Shown here: positions 1 through 6,822 of the stretch, piece by piece
Numbering within the stretch: position 1 is the stretch's first letter
Layout: each line of letters opens with the position of its first letter
DNA from: Rubrivivax sp.
Lineage (GTDB): Bacteria; Pseudomonadota; Gammaproteobacteria; Burkholderiales; Burkholderiaceae_C
Direction of reading: 5' to 3'
Length of the DNA: 19,165 nt
NCBI GenBank assembly: GCA_030693565.1
Contig: JAUYAJ010000251.1
Coordinates: forward strand, 1 to 19,165
The notes under the pieces: model-generated
What the model saw: only the letters and a program-made list of their open reading frames with translations
The model's database searches: none
Told to the model about the DNA's origin: nothing
Program-made: the position numbers and the translations under genes

Positions 1-1235
<1,235 letters not shown>

Positions 1236-1297
1236 GGCAAGTCTCCTGTTCGGCAGCCCTCAAGTCTAGGCCAGCTGGCGACACGAACGGGCGGCAC

Positions 1298-1334
1298 AAA
1301 AAAAGACGACCCGCAGGGTCACCGGCGGGTCGTT
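1298..1334 (-). terminator. Rho-independent terminator upstream of mmsA
   Basis: On the minus strand an 8-bp GC stem (CGACCCGC/GCGGGTCG, 1325-1332 with 1307-1314), extendable by two pairs, is followed by TTTTTTT at 1304-1298. In the plus direction only four T's follow the stem, so the minus strand is the better reading, though bidirectional action is possible. Confidence 0.8.
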
Positions 1335-1477
1335 TTAAGTCCTTTGAAAGGACGTCGTTGGGACTGGCGCGGGACTTGTCAGCGCTGGACAAGGCCGCAA
1401 TCTCAATGCCTCGACTTTATTGCGGCGTCGCAACAACACCATCCCTAACCAATGGGATGGTGATTTGCCAGCGCTGA
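1298..1477 (-). ncRNA. candidate structured RNA (sRNA or mmsA attenuator leader)
   Basis: Read 5' to 3' on the minus strand this stretch folds without effort. A perfect 10-bp helix (1468-1477 with 1379-1388, TCAGCGCTGG/CCAGCGCTGA) closes a junction holding two perfect hairpins: 9 bp (1454-1462 with 1437-1445, loop 8 nt) and 8 bp (1419-1426 with 1394-1401, loop 17 nt). A 7-nt inverted repeat (1339-1345 with 1347-1353) and an intrinsic terminator (1298-1334, U7) follow. No protein gene on this strand lies between the terminator and the divergent gene at 1527, so a minus-strand transcript ending here must be a small RNA or an attenuated leader for mmsA, 62 nt downstream. I do not recognise a known riboswitch or 6S RNA core. 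A 35-codon reading frame inside it has no clear ribosome site. The 5' end is unknown; a weak TATTGT -10-like hexamer is at 1513-1518. Confidence 0.55.
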
Positions 1478-1512
1478 GACCTCGCCGCGCGCAGTCAGCC
1501 CTGGCGCGGACG

Positions 1513-1526
1513 CACAATAGGCGACG
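1513..1526 (+). promoter_or_regulatory. candidate -10 element for a leaderless UPF0149 transcript
   Basis: CACAAT at 1513-1518 lies 8 nt before the ATG at 1527, followed by AGGCGACG. No Shine-Dalgarno sequence is seen. A near-identical ACAATnGGCG block precedes tgt and the kinase leader ORF in this window. No good -35 hexamer is visible. Confidence 0.35.
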
Positions 1527-2171
1527 ATGCCTCAATCCCCCACCGCCGACTGCCGGCCTCTGACCGACGCCGATATCGGCACCTTGCAAGACCTGCTCGA
1601 CCAGGTTCCCGAGCCGCTGGAGGCGCTGGACGTGTCGTCGGTCGACGGTTTTCTGTGCGGCGTGCTGCTGCAGCCCCGGCCCGAGCCCTCGGCACGCTGG
1701 CTGCCCTTCGTCACCGACCTGGAAGGGCGCGAGCTGCCGGCCGCTTTTCCCACTGCAGCTTTGCAGGCGCTGGTGCTGCGCCGCCACGCCGAACTGGCGC
1801 TGGCGATCGCCGAGCGCCAGTGGTTCGACCCCTGGATCTACCAGCTCGACGACGACGCGTCGGCGTCGGAAACCGTGCTGCCCTGGGTCGCCGGCTTCGC
1901 CGCCGCGATGGCGCAGTTCCCGGCCCTGATGGCCGTCGACCACCCGGAACTGGTCGAACCGCTGGCGCTGCTGTACATGCACTTCGATCCCGAGGACCTG
2001 GAAGACGCCGACGCCTTGCAAGCGGTCATCGAGACCCTGGAGCCGCCAGCCGACCTGCCCGAGGCGGTGCAAGACATCGTGCGCAGCCTGATGCTGATCG
2101 CCGACGTCACCCGTCCGCGCCCGGCGGCGCCGCGCCGGCCCGGCCCGAACCAGCGCAAACCGCGCCGTTGA
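1527..2171 (+). CDS. YecA/UPF0149 family protein
   Basis: A 214-residue acidic protein of the YgfB/YecA (UPF0149) family; molecular role not established for this member. Seen: the family signature SSVDGFLCGVLLQP followed by WLPFVTDLEG, and the second half with FDPWIYQLDDD, VLPWVAGFAAAMAQFPALM and LYMHFDPEDLEDAD. Many longer YecA proteins end in a zinc-binding SEC-C motif (CxCxSGxxxxxCC); here the C-terminus is instead a basic proline/arginine tail (RPGPNQRKPRR) with no cysteine cluster. Length fits the family. It stands divergent from mmsA, and a secreted TPR-like gene follows 42 nt downstream on the same strand, probably with independent translation. The start is set by the family N-terminus; there is no ribosome site, consistent with a leaderless message. 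Confidence 0.85.
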   Translation: MPQSPTADCRPLTDADIGTLQDLLDQVPEPLEALDVSSVDGFLCGVLLQPRPEPSARWLPFVTDLEGRELPAAFPTAALQALVLRRHAELALAIAERQWFDPWIYQLDDDASASETVLPWVAGFAAAMAQFPALMAVDHPELVEPLALLYMHFDPEDLEDADALQAVIETLEPPADLPEAVQDIVRSLMLIADVTRPRPAAPRRPGPNQRKPRR

Positions 2172-2205
2172 GGCACAGTTCCCGGTCTGTGCCTCGCACC
2201 CGGGA
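2171..2205 (+). promoter_or_regulatory. hairpin with possible pseudoknot over the next gene's ribosome site
   Basis: A perfect 8-bp stem (AGGCACAG 2171-2178 with CTGTGCCT 2187-2194) carries the loop TTCCCGGT. Loop bases TCCCGG (2180-2185) are complementary to CCGGGA (2200-2205), which includes the Shine-Dalgarno-like GGGAG of the gene starting at 2214. The stem has no U-tract, so it is a poor intrinsic terminator. The pairing is seen; a regulatory role is inference. Confidence 0.35.
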
Positions 2206-2213
2206 GCCCATCG

Positions 2214-2687
2214 ATGAAACGCAACTTGTTGCTGGTCGCCTTGGCCGGCCTGTCCGCCATCTCCGCGCCACTGCACGGGGCCGACACCCCGGAGCCGGCA
2301 CCGGCCCGGGTTGTCGACCCGCTGGCCGCGGCGCGCGCCCATGTCGCTGCCAAGCGCTGGCAGCCGGCAGTGGCCGAGTTGCAGCGTGTCAACGCGAGCA
2401 ACAGCGCCGACTGGAACAACCTGATGGGCTATGCCTTGCGCAAGCGGGCCACGCCCGACCTGGACGGCGCGCAGCGCCACTATGACGCTGCTCTGCGCAT
2501 CGACCCGCTGCACCGCGGTGCGCTCGAATACGCCGGTGAGTTGGCCTTGATGAAAGGCGAGCTGGCGGTGGCCGAAGAGCGGCTGGCCAGGCTGGCCAGG
2601 ATTTGCAGCACGCCGTGCGAGGAGCTCGACGACTTGCGCAAGGCCGTCGAGCGCTACAAAGCCGCTGGCAACCGCTACCGGCCCTGA
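2214..2687 (+). CDS. secreted TPR-like small protein
   Basis: 157 residues with a clear Sec signal peptide: MKR, a hydrophobic LLLVALAGLSAISAP core, then cleavage probably after LHGA, so a periplasmic location is expected. The mature part is alpha-helical with tetratricopeptide character: WNNLMGYALRKR, an HYDAALRIDPLHRGALEYAGEL unit with the classic TPR spacing of A, P and Y, and a third helix pair AEERLARLARICSTPCEELDDLRKAVERYKA. It contains two cysteines (ICSTPCEEL) that could form a disulphide. A 9-bp tandem duplication at 2582-2599 encodes the LARLAR segment. The start has GGGAG 7 nt upstream. It is tail-to-tail with yegD and overlaps it by 13 nt. No specific function can be given; TPR proteins usually mediate protein-protein contacts. 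Confidence 0.85.
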   Translation: MKRNLLLVALAGLSAISAPLHGADTPEPAPARVVDPLAAARAHVAAKRWQPAVAELQRVNASNSADWNNLMGYALRKRATPDLDGAQRHYDAALRIDPLHRGALEYAGELALMKGELAVAEERLARLARICSTPCEELDDLRKAVERYKAAGNRYRP

Positions 2688-4003
2688 GGCGCGCCGCCGA
2701 AAAGCACGCGGGCGTGCGTGCCCAGGCCTTGGGCGACGCTGGCGAAGCGGTCGCCGCGCACTTGGGTGGCGTTCACAAAGCCGGCGCCGATGCGATCGAC
2801 CAGTGACTGCAAGCCAGTCGAGCCGCCGGTGAAATAGAGCGCATCGACGTCGCCCGGCGCCAGCCCGGCCATGCGCACGGTGTCGTGCGCGGCAGCGACG
2901 ATGGCGGCAAGGTCGGCCTCGATGGCGGCGGCGGCCTGGTCTTCGCCGAGGCTGGACTGCAGGCCGGACTCGACCAGGCTGAGGTCGATCTGCGCCGCGC
3001 GGTGCAGCGCAACGTCGATCTTGGCTTGCTCGGCAGCGGCCGCCAGCGCGTGGCCCAGGCGCTCGACCATCACCGTCAGCAGGCGCCGGTGGTGGGCCGG
3101 GTCGGCGTAGTAGTCGCGCATGCGCCGCATCTCGGCCATCCGGGCCGGCGCGTAGACGGTGTTGATCAGGTGCCAGGTGGCAAGGTCGAAATAGACGCCG
3201 CTGGGCACCTCGCGCGCCGGCTCACCGCGGCGCGAAGGCCCGAAAGCGCGGTAGCCCAGCAGCGGCAGGATGCTGGCAAGCTCGACATGGCGGTCGAAGT
3301 CGGTGCCGGCGCGGTGCACGCCGTGGCTGGCCAGGATGTCGTCGCGGCGGTCGATGCGGCCGCGCCGCTGCGGCCCGACGCGCACCAGCGAGAAGTCCGA
3401 GGTGCCGCCGCCGATGTCGGCCACCAGCACGCGCTGCTCCTGCGTCACGCTGCGCTCATGGTCGAGCGCGGCGGCGATGGGTTCGTACTGGAAGTGGATC
3501 TCGGCAAAGCCGACCTGGCGCGCCGCGGCCTCCAGCGCCGCCTGCGCCTCGGCGTCGCGCTCGGGCTCACCGTCGACGAAGTAGACCGGGCGGCCGAGCA
3601 CGACGCGGGTCAAGGGCTGGCCGGCCACGGCCTCGGCGCGCTGCTTGAGCTGCTGCAGGTAGCCGGCGATGACGTCCAGGTAGCGCACCGCGCGGCCGCC
3701 GCCGACGTCGGTGCTCTGGCTGGCCAGCGGTGAGCCGAGCAGGCTCTTCATCGAGCGCATCAAGCGGCCGTCCAGGCCGTCCACATAGGCCGCCACGGCG
3801 GCGCGGCCGTAGAGGCGCTCGGGCTCGGCATGGGCGTGCACACCATCGGCGCGGTAGAAAACCGCCGTCGGCATGGTCGGCTGTCCGGCTTCGAGCTCAA
3901 CGAGCTGGACGCCGCCGTCCACGGTGGGCAAGGCGATGGCGGAATTGGAGGTGCCGAAGTCGATCGCGGCAAAGCCTGGGGCGCTGGCGGGGATCGCAGT
4001 CAT
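2675..4003 (-). CDS. yegD: Hsp70-family protein, YegD type
   Basis: 442 residues corresponding to the actin/Hsp70 ATPase domain without a substrate-binding domain or lid, as in E. coli YegD (about 450 aa). Seen: phosphate-1 motif AIDFGTSNSAIAL (Asp15), the early VVLGRPVYF segment, phosphate-2 motif VLVADIGGGTSDFSLV, and the adenosine motif ALYFTGGSTGLQSLVDRIG near the C-terminus. It should bind ATP; the client and role of YegD proteins are not established. The ATG at 4003 has no convincing ribosome site but no better in-frame start precedes the ATPase motif. The TAG stop at 2675-2677 lies inside the end of the convergent TPR gene. A TAGAAT hexamer at 4060-4055 next to an 8-bp G/C tract is a possible promoter. 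Confidence 0.93.
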   Translation of the reverse strand: MTAIPASAPGFAAIDFGTSNSAIALPTVDGGVQLVELEAGQPTMPTAVFYRADGVHAHAEPERLYGRAAVAAYVDGLDGRLMRSMKSLLGSPLASQSTDVGGGRAVRYLDVIAGYLQQLKQRAEAVAGQPLTRVVLGRPVYFVDGEPERDAEAQAALEAAARQVGFAEIHFQYEPIAAALDHERSVTQEQRVLVADIGGGTSDFSLVRVGPQRRGRIDRRDDILASHGVHRAGTDFDRHVELASILPLLGYRAFGPSRRGEPAREVPSGVYFDLATWHLINTVYAPARMAEMRRMRDYYADPAHHRRLLTVMVERLGHALAAAAEQAKIDVALHRAAQIDLSLVESGLQSSLGEDQAAAAIEADLAAIVAAAHDTVRMAGLAPGDVDALYFTGGSTGLQSLVDRIGAGFVNATQVRGDRFASVAQGLGTHARVLFGGAPQGR

Positions 4004-4043
4004 GGGGGAATCGGCGAGCGGGCCTGGCGGCCTGGCTTCAGGT

Positions 4044-4060
4044 GGGGGGGGCGGATTCTA
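4044..4060 (-). promoter_or_regulatory. candidate yegD -10 (TAGAAT) next to a C8 tract
   Basis: On the minus strand TAGAAT (4060-4055) matches the -10 consensus at five of six positions. It is followed 3 nt later by eight C's (4051-4044), where transcription would start. No good -35 is visible. Placement about 40 nt before the yegD start fits. Confidence 0.35.
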
Positions 4061-4072
4061 TCGGCGCCCGGT

Positions 4073-4116
4073 CCATCCCCCGAAGTGAGGGGCCGCTACG
4101 CCCTTGTTCGGGATGG
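4073..4116. other. 44-nt inverted repeat in the yegD/hypothetical gene gap
   Basis: CCATCCC-CC-GAA at 4073-4084 pairs with TTCGGGATGG at 4107-4116 (10 bp with a CC bulge), and GGGC/GCCC can pair inside. It lies between two divergent genes and could be a leader structure for either strand. There is no U-tract, so it is not an ordinary terminator. Confidence 0.4.
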
Positions 4117-4171
4117 CCAGCGCGTCGGCAGGCGCGCACACTGGGCACCTGAGTTTTGCGAAGGCGATGCG

Positions 4172-4381
4172 ATGTACAAGGCCTGGACCGATTCGCGACT
4201 GCTGCGCCTGATGCGTGGCCAGCGCCGCAGCGCCGTCCCCGACGCCGCCGACTACGGCACGGCGTTCGGCCTTGAACTGAGCCTGATGGACGACGAAGAC
4301 CTCAGTCCGCCGCCAGCGCAGCCACGGCAACGCCGCGGCTGGTTGCAGCGCTGGTCGCTGCTGCGCCACAAAGCGGCCTGA
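4172..4381 (+). CDS. small hypothetical protein (69 aa)
   Basis: ATG at 4172 follows GCGAAGGCGATGCG, giving an AAGG ribosome site about 7 nt upstream. The product runs MYKAWTDSRLLRLMRG, an acidic centre MDDEDLSPPP, and a basic end RRGWLQRWSLLRHKAA; no signal peptide, membrane segment or recognised domain. The same frame stays open upstream to about 3830, but that part overlaps yegD antisense and the gap's inverted repeat, so the short start is preferred. It is divergent from yegD and convergent with the universal stress protein gene. I do not recognise the family; it is called on ribosome site, charge pattern and because it fills a gap otherwise empty of genes. Confidence 0.5.
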   Translation: MYKAWTDSRLLRLMRGQRRSAVPDAADYGTAFGLELSLMDDEDLSPPPAQPRQRRGWLQRWSLLRHKAA

Positions 4382-4420
4382 GGATCAGGCGCAGCCGCAG
4401 CCGCGCCGCGAACGGCCGAA

Positions 4421-4843
4421 TCAGCGCACCAGCAGCACCGGCGTGCTGCACTTGGCGAGCACCTTGGTCGCCACCGAGCCCATCACCAGGTTGGTGAGCG
4501 AGCCATGGCCGTGCGAGCCCATCACCAGCAGGTCGAACTTGCCTTTGTCCGCCACCGCGGCAATGGTGTCGGCCGCATGTCCGACCTTGGCGACGAAGGT
4601 TGCGTCGATCTTCTGCTTGGCGAAGAACTGGCGAATCGGCTTGAAGACCTTTTCTGCTTCATCGTCGTAGTGACCCTTCAGGATCTCTTTGTCCAGCACT
4701 GCGGCGGCGCGCGGCGGCACGGCCGGCACCGTGTGCAGAACGGTGTAGCTGTGGGCTCCGCCCAGCCATTCGTCGTGCGCGGCCAGATAGGCCAGCATGC
4801 GTTTGGTGAAACTGCTGCCGTCGACGGCGACCAAGATCTTCAT
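4421..4843 (-). CDS. universal stress protein, UspA family
   Basis: 140 residues, a single Usp domain (alpha/beta nucleotide-binding fold), the usual size. Seen: N-terminal ILVAVDGS motif with the conserved Asp, LHTVPAVP after the second strand, and the ATP-binding signature G-2x-G-9x-G-S in GSHGHGSLTNLVMGSVA, then the terminal strand TPVLLVR. The complete signature predicts an ATP-binding member of the UspF/UspG or MJ0577 type rather than the non-binding UspA type. A strong AAAGGAGA ribosome site precedes the ATG at 4843. It lies 109 nt downstream of the metallophosphoesterase stop, too far for tight coupling, so it may have its own promoter. No partner reveals the stress it serves. Confidence 0.95.
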   Translation of the reverse strand: MKILVAVDGSSFTKRMLAYLAAHDEWLGGAHSYTVLHTVPAVPPRAAAVLDKEILKGHYDDEAEKVFKPIRQFFAKQKIDATFVAKVGHAADTIAAVADKGKFDLLVMGSHGHGSLTNLVMGSVATKVLAKCSTPVLLVR

Positions 4844-4952
4844 GACGTCTCCTTTGCTTTCAAGGCGCTGTAGCGCTGATGGTTTTCAGTGTGACATGCC
4901 GGCCGGGTGCCAACTTGTCCGAAGTCAAGCCGGCAATCCGCCGGCCTGGCGT

Positions 4953-5729
4953 TCAGATCTCGATCACGAACTGCGGATCGTAGCCTTCGTCCTCGCCTTT
5001 GGCCGCCAGCCCGCGCGCCTGGCAGACCACTCTGGACGCGATTCGCCCGGCACGCAGCACGCGGTAATCATGCCGGCAATGCAGGTGGCCATGCAGCCAG
5101 AGGTCGGCGCGCGGGATCAGATCGTCGTCGGCGTTGCAAAAGCTCGCCGTGCCAGGCTGCCCGCCGTAGCGCGGGTCCGCACTCCGGATGCTGGGTCCAA
5201 AGTGAGTGATCACCACCGTCTTGTCATAGTCATTTCGGTAGGGCAATGAAAGCTGAGCCTCGAGCCAGTCCCGGCACGCCAGGCCTTCGTCGCGCACCGC
5301 GTCGGCCTCGAAAGGCTGGCCACCTCGCGTCGACGCCATCAAGCGATAGAAGTAGCTGGCGGCGCGCTGGGCGCGCGGGCGCTGAGCGGCGCCGAAGAGG
5401 TCGAAGTCGCTCCAGCGCGTCGCCCCGAGCAAACGCAGGCGCTGGCCGCTGGCGGCGGTGAAGATCATGGCCTCGCGCTGCAGCAATTTGAAACCCAGGC
5501 CGTCGCAATGTTCACGCAGTGCCGGCCAGGCGTCATGCAGTTCGCGGCCGTCGAATTCATGGTTGCCGGCCACCACCACCACCGGCACCGGCCAGCCCGC
5601 AAAGCGCCCGTAGCCGGTCCAGGTGGCGTCGATGTCGCCTGCCAGCACCAGCAACTCGGCGCCTGGCGCCGGCTGCGGGTCGAAGGTCTCGGTCTCCAGG
5701 TGCAGGTCGGACAGCAGTTGCAGCTTCAA
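4953..5729 (-). CDS. calcineurin-like metallophosphoesterase
   Basis: 258 residues if started at the TTG at 5729-5727, which overlaps the TGA stop of the upstream DUF2332 gene (TTGA). That start places the first metal motif exactly at the N-terminus (MKLQLLSDLHLE), as in related enzymes; the longer open frame upstream overlaps DUF2332 and looks non-coding. All five metallophosphatase motifs are present: DxH (Asp8, His10), GD (Asp32), GNHE (Asn56, His57), the His of VITHFGP (His176) and GHLH (His215, His217). It should be a dinuclear-metal phosphohydrolase in the cytosol; the substrate cannot be read from sequence. It is third in the operon pckG-DUF2332-phosphoesterase, with translation probably coupled through TTGA. 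Confidence 0.92.
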   Translation of the reverse strand: MKLQLLSDLHLETETFDPQPAPGAELLVLAGDIDATWTGYGRFAGWPVPVVVVAGNHEFDGRELHDAWPALREHCDGLGFKLLQREAMIFTAASGQRLRLLGATRWSDFDLFGAAQRPRAQRAASYFYRLMASTRGGQPFEADAVRDEGLACRDWLEAQLSLPYRNDYDKTVVITHFGPSIRSADPRYGGQPGTASFCNADDDLIPRADLWLHGHLHCRHDYRVLRAGRIASRVVCQARGLAAKGEDEGYDPQFVIEI

Positions 5730-6811
5730 GCGGCGGCTCCACCAGCCAACCACTCGATGCGCTGGACATGCGCATGGGCGCGCGCGAGCAGGCGGTCGCG
5801 GCCGTCCGGCCAAAGCCGGCAGCGCAGTTCAACGCCTTCGTCGGCGGCCGGCGGTTCAAAGCGCAACCAGGCCAGCGGCTGGGCGGCCGTCGCCAGGCGC
5901 CCGGCGGCGTCGAGCAGCGCAGTGATGGCCGCTTGCTCGGCGGCCGGGATGTATTGCCAGACCACTGAATGCATGACCACGGTGGCCACATCCGGCGCGG
6001 CAGGCCCATCGGTTGCGGCGGGCGCCAGTTGTTCTGCCAGGAAGCGCACCGCTGGCAGCGCCTGGACAGCCATGCCTTCGGCAGCCATGCAGGCCGCCGC
6101 GATGGGCTGCGCGGCTGCCAGCCGCGCCAGCCTGTCGGCCTGGTCGGGCCAGATGAAGCTGGCCAGGCGCAAGCGCTCGGCGGGTTGGGCGATGTCGACC
6201 GGGTGGGCGTCGCAGGCTGCCCGGCGCAGGATGCGCAAGTCAACGCCCAGCGGTGGCGGCGGGCCCAGCCATTCGGCGCGCAGGTGCAGCGCGGCGTCCG
6301 GGTGGCCCCATTGCCAGGCGCCGTGCTCGTGCCGGTAGCGGTCGCACCACAGGTTGAGGCCGGCACTGGCGCCGATCTCCAGCAGCGCCAGCGGCAAGCC
6401 GGTGCTGGCGGCCACATGCAGCAGGCCGGGCAGCAGCGCCGCACTGCGCTGCACTTCGTTGGTCTGCGGCGGCAGCGCCAGCGCGGCCCCGAGGTGCGAG
6501 CGCTGGGTCTGCCAGGCCATGGCGATGGCGCCATCCAATGCCGCGTCGCTGGCGCCGGCCGGCGCCGGCGGCCACAGGTCGGCCCAGGGGGCGCAGCCAC
6601 GCAGCGCCAGATGGTGGAGCGCGGCGACCCATCGCAAAGCCACGGCGGCGGCCAGCGGGTCGGACGCGACCGCCGCCAACACCGCGTGGGCTTCGGGGTT
6701 GCCAGACAGCCAGATCTGACCGCGCGCCAGCAAACGCGCGGTGAAGGGTGAGACGCCCTCGCACCAAGCCTGCTGGCGCGCGAACGCTGCCAGCAGCGGC
6801 GTCACCGCCAC
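5726..6811 (-). CDS. DUF2332 family protein (methyltransferase-like)
   Basis: 361 residues. The family signature is clear: FARQQAWCEGVSPFTARLL at the N-terminus, then QTNEVQRSAALLPGLLHVAA directly before LLEIGASAGLNLWCDRYR. The EIGASAGLN segment looks like the SAM-binding motif I of class I methyltransferases, and VVMHSVVWQYIP resembles a motif IV/V strand, but no activity is established for DUF2332. GTG at 6811 is chosen because it lies 11 nt after the pckG stop and leaves the family N-terminus intact. It sits between pckG and a metallophosphoesterase, overlapping the latter by 4 nt, so co-expression with gluconeogenic PEP carboxykinase is likely; whether that has metabolic meaning is unknown. 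Confidence 0.88.
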   Translation of the reverse strand: MAVTPLLAAFARQQAWCEGVSPFTARLLARGQIWLSGNPEAHAVLAAVASDPLAAAVALRWVAALHHLALRGCAPWADLWPPAPAGASDAALDGAIAMAWQTQRSHLGAALALPPQTNEVQRSAALLPGLLHVAASTGLPLALLEIGASAGLNLWCDRYRHEHGAWQWGHPDAALHLRAEWLGPPPPLGVDLRILRRAACDAHPVDIAQPAERLRLASFIWPDQADRLARLAAAQPIAAACMAAEGMAVQALPAVRFLAEQLAPAATDGPAAPDVATVVMHSVVWQYIPAAEQAAITALLDAAGRLATAAQPLAWLRFEPPAADEGVELRCRLWPDGRDRLLARAHAHVQRIEWLAGGAAA

Positions 6812-6822
6812 GGTCAGCGCTG

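Noticed and set aside
1335..1442. A possible 35-residue leader peptide inside the mmsA-upstream RNA
   Set aside because: It begins at an ATG within the 9-bp hairpin, has no clear ribosome site and shows no run of regulatory codons such as valine; the RNA-structure reading explains the region better.
1335..2513. A 392-codon minus-strand frame across the UPF0149 and TPR genes
   Set aside because: It is antisense to two supported genes, and its 3' end runs through the structured RNA; the product is Gln/Arg/Gly-rich with no domain.
4947..4975. GCCGGC repeats after the metallophosphoesterase as a terminator
   Set aside because: The short GC inverted repeat has no T-tract on the minus strand; such repeats are common at this GC content.
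5730..5813. A 28-residue N-terminal extension of the metallophosphoesterase
   Set aside because: It is Arg/Pro/Ala-rich, overlaps the DUF2332 coding end and precedes the DxH strand that normally opens the protein; the TTG at 5729 fits better.
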